A stretch of DNA of 64,000 nt from Vibrio algarum. Its GTDB lineage: Bacteria > Pseudomonadota > Gammaproteobacteria > Enterobacterales > Vibrionaceae. A model generated the notes under the pieces. It ran no database searches. It was given only the letters and a program-made list of their open reading frames with translations, and had not been told where the DNA came from. Both the position numbers and the translations under genes were made by a program. Positions within the stretch are counted from its first letter, which is position 1. Every line of letters starts with the position of its first letter. Location: the NCBI RefSeq assembly GCF_028204155.1, contig NZ_JAQLOI010000001.1, positions 2,480,001 through 2,544,000 on the forward strand, in the 5' to 3' direction. Positions 26,370 to 36,061 of the stretch are shown here, piece after piece.

Positions 26370-26918
26370 TTAGTTTAAAATTAACAAATGCTCAAGGGGG
26401 TTTACTTCTTGAGGTTTTGACAGTTGAACTTTCAAACCTATAAAATTCTGTGAACAATTCAGCTTCAAAAATGAAAAGTAAAGTGGTCGATCAAGTCCTG
26501 ATTTAGTACGGAAATGGTCAAATAAATCAATCTCAATCAACCCCATAAACGTTAAATTAAGTTTGAAACTATCTATCTCTTTTATGCTTTTCTCATCTAT
26601 ATTTTCATCTTCAGGTGAATCAACACATATTGAATAGGAATCTGAATCAAACAATTTCGATAATTGCTCAGTGTCGGAATCACAATAAGATTTGACTATA
26701 TTCCTCCACTTCTGCAAAGAAATATCATCACTGGGAATGAAAGAAAACCGGGCTGTTAACTCAAACCATTTATGCGGAATAAGGTACGTGACTAAATCCT
26801 TGTTATGTAACCAATAACAGATTTCTTCTTCACTACACGGCAGCAGTTATATAACTCTACCTAAAGAAAAATGGTCACAGCTGTCAATAATATGTTCAAT
26901 ATTCTGAATTTTATCCAT
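26370..26918 (-). pseudogene. Satellite gene with early in-frame stop
   Basis: From the ATG at 26918 (AGGTAAG before it, seven bases after the integrase stop) the frame reads MDKIQNIEHIIDSCDHF and stops with TAA at codon 24 (26849-26847), then continues without a break as LLPCSEEEICYWLHNKDLVT to the end. Continuity of the same frame after the stop suggests a point mutation. Re-initiation at the internal TTG at 26717 would give a 115-residue product. No family recognised. Confidence 0.55.
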
Positions 26919-26924
26919 ATCTAC

Positions 26925-28139
26925 TTACCTATGTGAATTTGTGATAGACATAGAACCATAACTAGCCTTTTCGATATGGTCACTCCACCATTTCATTAAT
27001 GGCTTACGCTGCTCTAGGTAGTTAGATCGGTTGTATGCATTGCGAATCGCATCTTTGCCGGTGTGGGCAAGCGCAGCTTCAATTACATCTGGATTAAATT
27101 CTTGTTCATTCAACGTTGTTGATGCTAGCGATCGTAAACCATGCGCTGTCGTTCTACCTTTAAACCCAATCCGGCTTAAGGCTTTATTGATACTTTCTGC
27201 GTCCGTTGGTTTTTTGGGATCTCTTATTGATGGGAAGACATAGTTTCGGTGACCGCTAATAGGTCTCACTACATCGAGAATAGCTAATGCTTGTTCAGTG
27301 AGTGGGATTTGATGTTCTTTTTTCATCTTCATGCGTTCTTTGGGTATTATCCACAAACGCTTTTCTTCATCTATTTCCTCCCATCTCGCCCCTGCTGCCT
27401 CACTTGAACGGGTCATAGTATGAAGTTGCCACTCAATTAAACATTTAGTTGTTATTGCCATATTTGCTTTAGCGACTATTCTGATTAGCTCTGGCAATTC
27501 CTCTGGCTTTAATGCCAGCATATGTTGAACTTTGGGCTTGCGAAATACTTCTTTAATACCAGTTAAAGGATTAGCATGAACAAGACCAAAATTTACCGCA
27601 AAGGTCATGATCTCATTCAAAAGCTGAGCAGTGCGCTTAACTGTTTCTAACCGCTCTTTCTTTTCAAGAGGTTTTAATGCGGCAATCGCCATAGGAGCGG
27701 TAAGCATAGTAACAGGAATCGAGCCAATGCTAGGAAATGCGTGTAGCTCAAGCTTTCTCCAATTCCCTGCGATGGTATTTGACCCATTAAGGTTAACTTT
27801 AGTGTCCCTCCAAAGTTCAGCAACTGCCTTGAATGTATTACTTTGTTCACTGGATATTTTTGCTTTCTGTTCAGCTTTAACAAGCTGGGGATCTATACCT
27901 TCTGAAACTAATTTCCTAACGTCGGTCGCTCTAGCTCTTGCATTGGCGAGCGATACATCAGGGTATGCACCCACTCCTGTATAGGTTGGTTTTCTAGTGG
28001 TCGGCTTGATATACCGACATTCCCAAGATTTCGAACCACTTTTCCGTATATGTAGATAAAGCCCACCACCATCGCTGAGGCGATATGCTTTATCTTTGGG
28101 TTTTGCGTTTGCTACCTCTTTCGCTGTTAGCTTAGCCAT
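26925..28139 (-). CDS. int: P4-type tyrosine integrase
   Basis: 404 residues. N-terminal arm-binding DUF4102 domain (LTAKEVANAKPKDKAYRLSDGGGLYLHI), core-binding middle, catalytic domain with Arg in HTMTRSSEAAGARW, His-x-x-Arg in TAHGLRSL, His in AALAHTGKD and the tyrosine in NRSNYLEQR. ATG at 28139 has AGGGAG six bases upstream; a GTG two codons earlier is less likely. It sits 325 bases from tRNA-Ser, the normal place for an integrase using the tRNA 3' end as target. Confidence 0.93.
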   Translation of the reverse strand: MAKLTAKEVANAKPKDKAYRLSDGGGLYLHIRKSGSKSWECRYIKPTTRKPTYTGVGAYPDVSLANARARATDVRKLVSEGIDPQLVKAEQKAKISSEQSNTFKAVAELWRDTKVNLNGSNTIAGNWRKLELHAFPSIGSIPVTMLTAPMAIAALKPLEKKERLETVKRTAQLLNEIMTFAVNFGLVHANPLTGIKEVFRKPKVQHMLALKPEELPELIRIVAKANMAITTKCLIEWQLHTMTRSSEAAGARWEEIDEEKRLWIIPKERMKMKKEHQIPLTEQALAILDVVRPISGHRNYVFPSIRDPKKPTDAESINKALSRIGFKGRTTAHGLRSLASTTLNEQEFNPDVIEAALAHTGKDAIRNAYNRSNYLEQRKPLMKWWSDHIEKASYGSMSITNSHR

Positions 28140-28429
28140 GCTCACTCCCTAAAGTAATACTTCTAAAAGCCCAGTCCTGTTCCTCTAAATATGAGTAACA
28201 CCATTAATTTTAAGATAATAAAATCAATTTGTTATATCAAATTAAAATGAAATAAGTTTGATCTAATTTGGAAAAAAGTAATGCCAAAATTAGTTACAAA
28301 TGTAATGCCTATTTTTAATATAGTACAAAAGCATTACTAATAGCATTACTTTAAAAGTTAGATAGAAATGGACAAGAGTGTGCAGGAATTGACACTAAAC
28401 TATTGATTTAAATAAATTTAAGGCAAGAA
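28140..28429. other. Integrase upstream region
   Basis: About 290 bases without a gene between the integrase and the tRNA terminator. It holds GCATTACT repeats (28331, 28345 region) that could be integrase arm sites, but this is only a guess. Confidence 0.35.
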
Positions 28430-28453
28430 AAAAGACGCCATTAGGCGTCTTTA
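28430..28453 (-). terminator. tRNA-Ser terminator
   Basis: AAGACGCC-atta-GGCGTCTT hairpin preceded by A7 on the plus strand, that is followed by U-rich sequence in the tRNA transcript. Confidence 0.8.
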
Positions 28454-28463
28454 GACATGAATG

Positions 28464-28551
28464 TGGCGGTGAGTGAGAGATTCGAACTCTCGGTACGTTG
28501 CCGTACACACACTTTCCAGGCGTGCTCCTTCAGCCACTCGGACAACTCACC
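28464..28551 (-). tRNA. tRNA-Ser (anticodon GGA)
   Basis: 88 bases including encoded CCA. Acceptor stem GGTGAGT/ACTCACC, anticodon loop CTGGAAA with GGA, long variable arm GTACGGCAACGTACC typical of type II serine tRNAs, T loop TTCGAATC. It serves as the satellite's integration site. Confidence 0.95.
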
Positions 28552-28822
28552 GTATTTTGGGTTGCTAGCTTTTTATCTACCCGCTAAAGCAACGAGGCGC
28601 TAATTTAATGATTCTGTAGGGTTTGGTCAAGTAGAAAAGCATTAAAAATAGGGCTTATTGCATCAATCGGCTATAAAACGACCTTAAACTTCTACTACTT
28701 AGTTGATTAGCCCTCTTTACTCGTTTGAAAATTAACTATCGACTCCATCACACCTCACGCCATCAATTTTGATCATACCGATTCATTTTGCGAATATCCG
28801 CTGTAATAAAAGGATAATAATT

Positions 28823-29452
28823 ATGATATCTGTAGCCCTCGTTGATGATCATGTCATGGTGCGCTCTGGCTTTGCCCAACTGTTAAGTGTCGAATCTGAT
28901 ATTACTGTAGTGGGTGAATACAGTTCGGCGAAAGATGCGTTTGATGCTCTATCCACTATTGCAAACTTAGATGTCGCGGTCATTGATATATCTATGCCCA
29001 ATGAAAGTGGTCTTTCCTTGTTGGGTCGTTTAAAACAGATTAAACCCGAACTCAAAGCTATTGTGTTAAGTATTTACGATTCGGCCTCTTTTGTTAGTAA
29101 AGCCATTGATGCTGGGGCGTTTGGTTATTTGTCTAAGCGTTGTGGACCGGGTGAACTGGTAACGGCCATACGTACCGTCTCAAATGGCGATCGCTATCTC
29201 TGTGCTGACGCGCTTTTTAACCTCAGCAATGCCAGCGCACCTTCTTCAGCACTTAATGAACTAACCAAGCGAGAAAAAGAGATATTTGAGCACCTAATAC
29301 AGGGCAAAGATGTGAAAGAAGTGGCCTACGATTTGTCACTCAGTCATAAAACCGTGCATGTTCACCGGGCAAACATTTTAAGTAAGTTATCGCTATCCAA
29401 TAACGTTGATCTTATTCGCTTTGCGATAAAAAACAAACTATTACCAGAATGA
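28823..29452 (+). CDS. uhpA: UhpA-like response regulator
   Basis: 209 residues. Receiver domain with acidic patch LVDDH, phosphoacceptor Asp in VIDISMP, Lys in YLSKR; NarL/LuxR helix-turn-helix at the C-terminus (LTKREKEIFEHLIQGKDVKEVAYDLSLSHKTVHVH). Activates sugar-phosphate uptake genes when phosphorylated by UhpB. ATG at 28823 with AAGGAT upstream; an earlier in-frame start is unlikely. Stop overlaps uhpB start (ATGA). Confidence 0.9.
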   Translation: MISVALVDDHVMVRSGFAQLLSVESDITVVGEYSSAKDAFDALSTIANLDVAVIDISMPNESGLSLLGRLKQIKPELKAIVLSIYDSASFVSKAIDAGAFGYLSKRCGPGELVTAIRTVSNGDRYLCADALFNLSNASAPSSALNELTKREKEIFEHLIQGKDVKEVAYDLSLSHKTVHVHRANILSKLSLSNNVDLIRFAIKNKLLPE

Positions 29453-31044
29453 ATCCCCCTACCAACCACATTGGTAGCCGAGCGTTTACCAGTATTTTTA
29501 CCTTTGTTATCTACAGTATTACCTGGTTTTGCTTGTGGAGCATTAGTGGTTACCTAGTTACGAATATCCACAGTGCGGGGCTTTTATTGCCTATTGGCTT
29601 AAGGCTTGCGGTGTTACTCATTATGCCGGTCAAGCATTGGTGGATAGTTTTACTCAGTGAACTGTTCATTACTACGGGCATCGTTCAAATACTGGATGTA
29701 GATCAGTCTAACTTTTTATTGCTCATTGCCCCCTTTGTTAGTTGCGCATTAATACGCCCTATTCAGGCTTGGTGGAAAAGGCTAGAAACGTACTGGCAGC
29801 AGCTTCTTGCTCTGTTGGGTATTGTGGTTCTTAATGCATTTTTGCAGGCCTGTACCATTCTGTTGTTAAGTAAACCGCTAGCACTGCCACTTAACCTGAT
29901 TTATAGCTCAACCATTGCCTCACTCACCGGGGGCATAATTCTTGCGCCATTTTTTTATCTTCTGCACGATTATTTAAATCAAAAGGTGTGGGTACCGCTT
30001 TCCCCTACTCTGGTGCATAAAGAAGTTACGCTGCGACCATCGGCTTTTTTGTGGATGTTTCTGTTTTTCTTAATTGGGTTGATTGCAGAGTTAAGCTTTA
30101 AACAACAGATGGCGTCACTGCTTTTAATCATTGTTCTTTTACCTAATATTTTTATGGCTTATCGATACGGTTGGCAAGGTGGCGTACTGGCGGCGGTGAT
30201 GAACAGCATCTTGCTTACCATGGCAAAAAAGGTAATGGGCTCGTTTGCCACCTACGAAGAGATGCAGCTGTTTTTAACCACTCAGGCGTTGGTCGGTTTA
30301 GGGTTAGGTATCGCGATTAGTCGTCAGTATCTGCTGTCTGTAAAACTCAAACAGGCTATTCACGAACTTGCCCATGAACTGTCCGTTAAGCAAGAACTTG
30401 CTCGCGAGTTAGTACATGTAGAAGAAGATATCCGTAAGTCGGTCGCCCGTGAACTGCACGACGAAATAGGCCAAAACATCACTGCTATTCAAATACAGGC
30501 TACCCTTGCGAACAGAACCGCTAAAGAAGACAACACAAAACTGATTGCGACCGCAATAAACGACCTTGCTTTTAAGGTTCATAGTGCGACGCGCCAGTTG
30601 TTGTCTCAACTGAGACCACACATTCTCGATGAACTTGGTTTGGAAAGCGCTTTGCAACAACTGGCGAATGAAATGAAGTTTTCTGAGCGCAGTGTCGATT
30701 TTAGCCTAAATTTTGGGTTTGATACGGAGCAATTAGATGAGGTGACGTCGGTGACGGTGTATCGCATTGTTCAAGAACTTATTAACAATGCGACCAAACA
30801 CTCGCAAGCCACGGAAGTAAACCTCACCTTTTTACCCGGCACATTATTTAGTATGGAATATCGGGATAACGGCATTGGTTTACCAGACGATTGGCGCACC
30901 AAAGGTACGGGATTAAAAGGGCTACAGGAACGAGTCACCGCCCTTGGCGGTAGCTTAACTATCGACGGAGAGTTCGGTACTCGGGTCATGGTTAATCTGC
31001 CAACCATAGGCAATGGAAAAAAACACACTGAACCAACCACTTAA
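29449..31044 (+). CDS. uhpB: UhpB-like sensor histidine kinase
   Basis: 531 residues. Seven to eight membrane segments in a MASE1-like N-terminal half (to about residue 290), then HisKA_3 with ARELHDEIGQN (phospho-His) and an HATPase domain (NNATKHSQA, DNGIGLP, GTGLKGLQERV). Works with UhpC to sense external glucose-6-phosphate and phosphorylate UhpA. Coupled to uhpA and followed at 36 bases by uhpC. Confidence 0.9.
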   Translation: MNPPTNHIGSRAFTSIFTFVIYSITWFCLWSISGYLVTNIHSAGLLLPIGLRLAVLLIMPVKHWWIVLLSELFITTGIVQILDVDQSNFLLLIAPFVSCALIRPIQAWWKRLETYWQQLLALLGIVVLNAFLQACTILLLSKPLALPLNLIYSSTIASLTGGIILAPFFYLLHDYLNQKVWVPLSPTLVHKEVTLRPSAFLWMFLFFLIGLIAELSFKQQMASLLLIIVLLPNIFMAYRYGWQGGVLAAVMNSILLTMAKKVMGSFATYEEMQLFLTTQALVGLGLGIAISRQYLLSVKLKQAIHELAHELSVKQELARELVHVEEDIRKSVARELHDEIGQNITAIQIQATLANRTAKEDNTKLIATAINDLAFKVHSATRQLLSQLRPHILDELGLESALQQLANEMKFSERSVDFSLNFGFDTEQLDEVTSVTVYRIVQELINNATKHSQATEVNLTFLPGTLFSMEYRDNGIGLPDDWRTKGTGLKGLQERVTALGGSLTIDGEFGTRVMVNLPTIGNGKKHTEPTT

Positions 31045-31080
31045 ATTTATCATAACTTTTCGTATTCAAGGATTCACTTC

Positions 31081-32412
31081 ATGTTTGGAATGTTGTCTCA
31101 ACAGTCACCCGCTGCGTTGATCACAGATAAACAGACGATAGATTCAACCTACAAGTATTGGCGACTGCACCTGATGCTTTCTATGTACGTGGGTTATGGT
31201 ATTTTTTATTTTACCCGTAAAAGCCTGAATTTCAGCATGCCGGTTATGCTTACCGATTTAGGCTGGGAACCTTCGGATATCGGCATCATCGCGACGATTT
31301 ATTACATCACTTACGGTACGTCTAAATTTTTGTCGGGGATGATCAGCGATCAGTCAAACCCTCGTTATTTTATGGGTTTTGGCTTGATTGCCTCTGGCAT
31401 CATCAATATTTTATTTGGCTTAAGTTCTTCTCTCACTGTTATGGTAATTTTGTGGACGCTTAACGCGTTTTTTCAAAGCTGGGGTTGGCCCGCTTGCGCT
31501 AAATTGCTTACCACTTGGTATTCACGCTCTGAAAGGGGTTTTTGGTGGTCGTTGTGGAATACGTGCATCAATGTAAGTGGTGCCTTGCTGCCTATTTTAA
31601 TTGGTTTTATTGCCATCACCTGGGGCTGGCGATATGGATTTATTGTACCCGGTATTATTGCCATTATTGTTGGTCTGTTTCTTTCCTTTCGCATGCAAGA
31701 TAAGCCCACCACGTTAGGCTTGCCCACTGTTGGAGACTGGCGAGATGATCCATTAGAAAAACAACAAGAAAAAGAAGGCAAAGGCCTACCTTTTAAGCAA
31801 ATTTTAAAAACATACGTGTTGGGTAATAAATACATTTGGCTGCTGTGCAGCTCTTATCTGCTTGTTTATATTGTCCGAATAGCCGTTAATGACTGGGGAA
31901 GTTTGTATCTAGTCGAACGGCATCAGGTTGACTTACTAACGGCCAATACCGCCGTTTCTATGTTCGAGGTGGGCGGATTTTTAGGCTCACTACTAGGTGG
32001 TTGGGGATCGGATAAATTTTTCCACGGTAACCGGGCCCCCATGAATCTAATTTTTGCTTTAGGCATTTTTGTCTCTGTTGCTGCCTTATGGCTCACCCCT
32101 ATCAACAATATTTATGTGCTCTCTGGATGTTTGTTCTCTATTGGGTTCTTTATCTTTGGCCCACAAATGATGATTGGCATGGCCGCCGCAGAATGCTCAC
32201 ACAAAAACCTAGCAGGAACAGCCACAGGATTTGTCGGCTTATTCGGCTATCTAGGTGCCGCACTAGCCGGGTACCCGCTTTCTATTGTAATTGAGCAGTT
32301 TCAATGGGAAGGCTTCTTTACCGTGATCACTTTTGCCGCAGCCGCTGTCGGCATGTTGCTCATTCCATTCTTGAGAGCGCAACAGAGATCAGTTCAGAGC
32401 CATCAAGCCTAA
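31081..32412 (+). CDS. uhpC: UhpC-like hexose-phosphate sensor (MFS fold)
   Basis: 443 residues, 12 membrane segments, organophosphate:phosphate antiporter family (GFGLIASGIINILFG; WNAFFQSWGWPACAKLL-type motif; SDQSNPRYFMGFG). Resembles UhpC rather than GlpT or UhpT because of its position after uhpAB. It acts as receptor for external glucose-6-phosphate and may transport weakly. AAGGA precedes the ATG. Distinguishing UhpC from UhpT by eye is uncertain; order is the main argument. Confidence 0.8.
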   Translation: MFGMLSQQSPAALITDKQTIDSTYKYWRLHLMLSMYVGYGIFYFTRKSLNFSMPVMLTDLGWEPSDIGIIATIYYITYGTSKFLSGMISDQSNPRYFMGFGLIASGIINILFGLSSSLTVMVILWTLNAFFQSWGWPACAKLLTTWYSRSERGFWWSLWNTCINVSGALLPILIGFIAITWGWRYGFIVPGIIAIIVGLFLSFRMQDKPTTLGLPTVGDWRDDPLEKQQEKEGKGLPFKQILKTYVLGNKYIWLLCSSYLLVYIVRIAVNDWGSLYLVERHQVDLLTANTAVSMFEVGGFLGSLLGGWGSDKFFHGNRAPMNLIFALGIFVSVAALWLTPINNIYVLSGCLFSIGFFIFGPQMMIGMAAAECSHKNLAGTATGFVGLFGYLGAALAGYPLSIVIEQFQWEGFFTVITFAAAAVGMLLIPFLRAQQRSVQSHQA

Positions 32413-32484
32413 TTGCATAACATCAATCCAGAAAACCAACTGCTCATCTTCATACTGAGGAAAAAATAGAAGGTTGGTTTTTAT

Positions 32485-32500
32485 TGTGAACTCACTCTCA
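32485..32500 (+). promoter_or_regulatory. Candidate CRP site upstream of afuA-like gene
   Basis: TGTGA-ACTCAC-TCTCA matches nine of ten consensus positions of the CRP site. It lies in the 377-base gap before the transporter genes, about 290 bases from the start codon, so any effect would need a promoter close by. Confidence 0.4.
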
Positions 32501-32521
32501 AAACTAACCTAACTAGCCTAA

Positions 32522-32542
32522 AACTAGGAAAATTTCCTAGTT
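32522..32542. promoter_or_regulatory. Perfect 10-base inverted repeat
   Basis: AACTAGGAAA-A-TTTCCTAGTT. Could be an operator (possibly for UhpA) or part of a terminator for uhpC; no T-run follows, which favours an operator. Not proven. Confidence 0.4.
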
Positions 32543-32789
32543 GGCTAAAAACCTGTCTCACTCTATTCCTTGTTTGTTTTTTTATTATTGAAGTGTACCC
32601 GAACAAGGTTTATGCCCTTATCAGCACAATATTGCTAAGGCACAAGCCGTACACCTACAAAATAGATTGTCCCACGCCTAGGCTGGGCTTTTAAAAAATA
32701 AAAGTGGTCACAAAGAAGTGACTACCGTTCATAACAGTAAAGCGAGTGCTTTTCTTTTTTGAACGGATAAAACTAAAGAGGAAACATCG

Positions 32790-33827
32790 ATGAAAGGTAA
32801 TATTAAACGCCATCTCTTAGCCGCATGTATCTTAGGTTCTACTGCACTTGCAGCGCCACAAGTCATGGCTGAAGGTCGCTTGGTTATATACTGCAGTGCC
32901 ACAAACGCAATGTGTGAAGCAGAAACGAAAGCGTTCTCTGATAAGTATGATGTGAAGACGTCGTTTGTTCGAAATGGTTCAGGTAGTACGCTTGCTAAAA
33001 TCCAAGCGGAACGTAAAAACCCAAGAGCGGACGTATGGTATGGCGGTACGTTGGATCCTCAATCTCAAGCTGGTGAAATGGACCTTCTTTCTCCATATAA
33101 GTCAGCAGAACTAGACAATATCATTCCAGAATTTAGAGACCCGGCGAAACGTAAAGGTAATTACTCTTCCGCCGTTTATATGGGTATTTTAGGTTACGGT
33201 GTTAACACTGAACGTTTAGCAGAAAAAGGATTGCCTATTCCACGTTGTTGGGAAGATTTAACCAAACCTGAATACAAAGACGAAATTCAAATTGCTGACC
33301 CGCAAAGTTCTGGTACTGCTTATACTGCACTAGCCACTTTTATCCAGCTTTGGGGTGAAGATAAGGCCTTTGAATACTTCAAGAGCTTAGATAAGAACAT
33401 CTCTCAGTATACTAAGTCTGGTGTGACACCTTCTCGTAACTCTGCTCGTGGCGAAATCGCTATTGGTATCGGTTTCCTTCACGATTACTCTTTAGAGCAG
33501 TCTCAGGGTGCACCATTAGAGCTTATCTCTCCTTGTGAGGGTACGGGTTATGAAATTGGTGGTGTGAGTATGATTAAAGGTGCTCGCAACGAAGAAAATG
33601 CGAAGTTATTTATCGACTGGGTATTGTCCAAAGAAGGTCAACAACTTGCGTGGCAAAAAGGAAAGTCTTTCCAAATCTTAACCAATGTCGACGCAGAGCA
33701 ATCGCCATATGCGCTTGACCCTAAGAAGCTAGACCTTATCAATTACGACATGAACACTTACGGTGCTTCTGATACACGTAAACGCCTAATCAAAAAGTGG
33801 GTTAACGTTGTTAAAATGGGCGAATAA
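32790..33827 (+). CDS. afuA: AfuA-like periplasmic sugar-phosphate binding protein
   Basis: 345 residues. Signal peptide ending QVMA at about 27, then GRLVIYCSATNAMCEAETKAF and DVWYGGTLDPQSQAGEMDLL, the pattern of ferric/AfuA-type substrate-binding proteins of the Fbp-like cluster. The family was first named for iron, but AfuA of Actinobacillus binds hexose and heptulose phosphates. The uhpABC neighbours support the sugar-phosphate role. GAGG precedes the ATG. A phosphate ester is the likely ligand; iron cannot be excluded from sequence. Confidence 0.85.
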   Translation: MKGNIKRHLLAACILGSTALAAPQVMAEGRLVIYCSATNAMCEAETKAFSDKYDVKTSFVRNGSGSTLAKIQAERKNPRADVWYGGTLDPQSQAGEMDLLSPYKSAELDNIIPEFRDPAKRKGNYSSAVYMGILGYGVNTERLAEKGLPIPRCWEDLTKPEYKDEIQIADPQSSGTAYTALATFIQLWGEDKAFEYFKSLDKNISQYTKSGVTPSRNSARGEIAIGIGFLHDYSLEQSQGAPLELISPCEGTGYEIGGVSMIKGARNEENAKLFIDWVLSKEGQQLAWQKGKSFQILTNVDAEQSPYALDPKKLDLINYDMNTYGASDTRKRLIKKWVNVVKMGE

Positions 33828-33943
33828 GCCTTCCTAATTTGAGCAGCGCATCCGCGCTGTTCAATTCTCTACCGTTTTATTTATAAGGGTTGATTGCCTC
33901 TTCCCTTAGGTCTCTTATTCACTCATTTTTGGTTGGAAATATC

Positions 33944-36043
33944 ATGTCTCAATTAGCAGCAGAGTCAGACTTGAAAAATCACTTTGAAGAGAAGCCGCAT
34001 CGTGACTACATCTTCTACTGGATATTGTCTATCGTCGCCGCTTTCGTGCTTCTACCTACGTTTTCCCTTGATTATGGGGTACTCGATTCTACTTCCGATG
34101 AATTTTTTGAAGCAATGGGATGGAGCAGCAGAAACATTTCATGGCTTTGGTTTAGCCTACCTCTTGCTCTTCTTATTCGTCCTAAACACGCTTTAAACAA
34201 GTACCATGTCACCCGTCACAAGTTCGATATTGGTTATTCGCTATTTTGTATCCTGTTTATTATCACTTCTTCAGCGGTAACCGGACACGGTTTGGGTTAT
34301 TCCACGCTCTTCCTTTTTGCGGCACTTGGCATCGTGATGACCTTGGCAATGGCCCGATTAGAGTTTATGGGTGGCGATTCATTTGTTATCGGTTCTTTAG
34401 TCTCTATCATTGGTTTGATCTCGGCGTTTATTCTTTTTCCGAGTATCGCTATCTTCGTACCTATGTTCCAAGACGAGATGGGTAACTTTGTCGCATGGCA
34501 ATTTATTGAAATCTTATCGCAAGCACAGATTGTTCAAATCATACTGAACTCTATTTTCTTAGGCAGTTCGGTTGGTATTACAGCCACCTTTTTTGGTTTG
34601 ATTTTTGCTATTTATTCCACTCGTATCGCCGAAAAATCGGCATTTATTACTCGTATATTCTCTATTTTGCCTATTGTGACTCCGCCCTTTGTTGTCGGCT
34701 TAGGGGTCACCTTGATGCTTGGTCGCTCTGGTTATGTGACCGAGCTAATGGTGGACTGGTTTGGTTTTGAAAATACCAATTGGCTATACGGTTTTACTGG
34801 TATCTGGATGGCTCAGGTGCTCGCGTTTGCGCCAATGTCCTTCATGATTTTAGATGGTGCAATGAAATCGCTTCATCCTTCATTGGAAGAGGCTTCTTAT
34901 ACGCTGCGCGCGAATCGCTATCAGACCTTTTTTGGCATTGTTTTACCTTTGCTTAAGCCTGCACTTGCGAACTCATTCTTGATCATCTTTGTACAATCAC
35001 TGGCGGACTTTAGTAACCCGTTAGTGCTGGGTGGCAGTTTTGATGTACTGGCAACGCAAATCTACTTCTACATTGCAGGCGCTCAGCTCGATTACGCGTC
35101 GGCAAGTACCTTAGGTGCTGTTTTACTTATCTTCTCACTGGCGATTTTCGTTATTCAGTATATGTGGATAGGAAAGCGTTCTTACGTGACTATTTCTGGT
35201 AAATCTTACCGTGGTGACGTTCAGCCATTGCCGGACAGTTTACGCGCCTTTGTATCGGTAACCCTGTACGGTTGGATGCTATTTAATGTGCTGCTGTACG
35301 GAAGTATTGTCTTTGGTAGCTTTACTGTGAACTGGGGCGTGGACTATTCATTAACCCTTGATAACTATATCAATCTATTCGGTATGGGCTTTGGCGAAGG
35401 TGCTTGGCCGTCGCTTATCAGTACTATGACTTACGCAGGTATTGCGGCGCCTATTACCGCTACCTTCGGTTTGCTTATTGCTTATATCGTGGTGCGTCAG
35501 GACTTCCATGGTAAAAAAGTGATTGAGTTTGCCACTATGCTCTGTTTTGCCGTGCCGGGAACCGTTGCAGGTGTCTCTTATATTCTTGCTTTCAACGATG
35601 CCCCTATTTACCTAACGGGAACCGCCGCCATTGTGGTTATCTCGATGGTAATGAGAAACGTGCCTGTTGGTATTCGTGCTGGTGTCGCTGGTTTGGGTCA
35701 ATTAGATAAGTCTTTAGATGAGGCATCTCTTAGCCTACGAGCAAACTCGTTTAAAACTATTATCTATATTTTGATACCACTGCTTCGCCCTGCGATTTTA
35801 TCTTCATTGATTTACAGTTTTGTAAGAGCCATGACAACGGTGAGTGCCATCATATTCCTTGTTACACCGGAAACACGAGTCGCAACATCTTACATCTTAA
35901 ACCGTGTAGAAGACGGTGAGTACGGTATCGCTATAGCGTATGGCTCGTTACTTATCTTTGTCATGCTATCCATCATATTGACCTTTGATTATTTCGTGGG
36001 CGAAGCCCGTATTTCCCGTTCAAAAGCCAAGAACCAAGAATAA
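33944..36043 (+). CDS. afuB: AfuB-like fused ABC permease
   Basis: 699 residues, 12 or more membrane segments. Two fused permease halves, each with an EAA loop: EEASYTLRANRYQTFFGIVL and DEASLSLRANSFKTIIYILI. ATG at 33944 (GGAA eight bases upstream) gives MSQLAAES; an earlier TTG start is possible but less likely. Forms the membrane channel for the afuA substrate. Confidence 0.88.
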   Translation: MSQLAAESDLKNHFEEKPHRDYIFYWILSIVAAFVLLPTFSLDYGVLDSTSDEFFEAMGWSSRNISWLWFSLPLALLIRPKHALNKYHVTRHKFDIGYSLFCILFIITSSAVTGHGLGYSTLFLFAALGIVMTLAMARLEFMGGDSFVIGSLVSIIGLISAFILFPSIAIFVPMFQDEMGNFVAWQFIEILSQAQIVQIILNSIFLGSSVGITATFFGLIFAIYSTRIAEKSAFITRIFSILPIVTPPFVVGLGVTLMLGRSGYVTELMVDWFGFENTNWLYGFTGIWMAQVLAFAPMSFMILDGAMKSLHPSLEEASYTLRANRYQTFFGIVLPLLKPALANSFLIIFVQSLADFSNPLVLGGSFDVLATQIYFYIAGAQLDYASASTLGAVLLIFSLAIFVIQYMWIGKRSYVTISGKSYRGDVQPLPDSLRAFVSVTLYGWMLFNVLLYGSIVFGSFTVNWGVDYSLTLDNYINLFGMGFGEGAWPSLISTMTYAGIAAPITATFGLLIAYIVVRQDFHGKKVIEFATMLCFAVPGTVAGVSYILAFNDAPIYLTGTAAIVVISMVMRNVPVGIRAGVAGLGQLDKSLDEASLSLRANSFKTIIYILIPLLRPAILSSLIYSFVRAMTTVSAIIFLVTPETRVATSYILNRVEDGEYGIAIAYGSLLIFVMLSIILTFDYFVGEARISRSKAKNQE

Positions 36044-36061
36044 GTTTTGGAGAAAATAAAA

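Noticed and set aside
31081..32412. Calling the MFS gene uhpT
   Set aside because: Its place directly after uhpAB and the separate ABC importer favour uhpC; sequence by eye cannot fully separate them.
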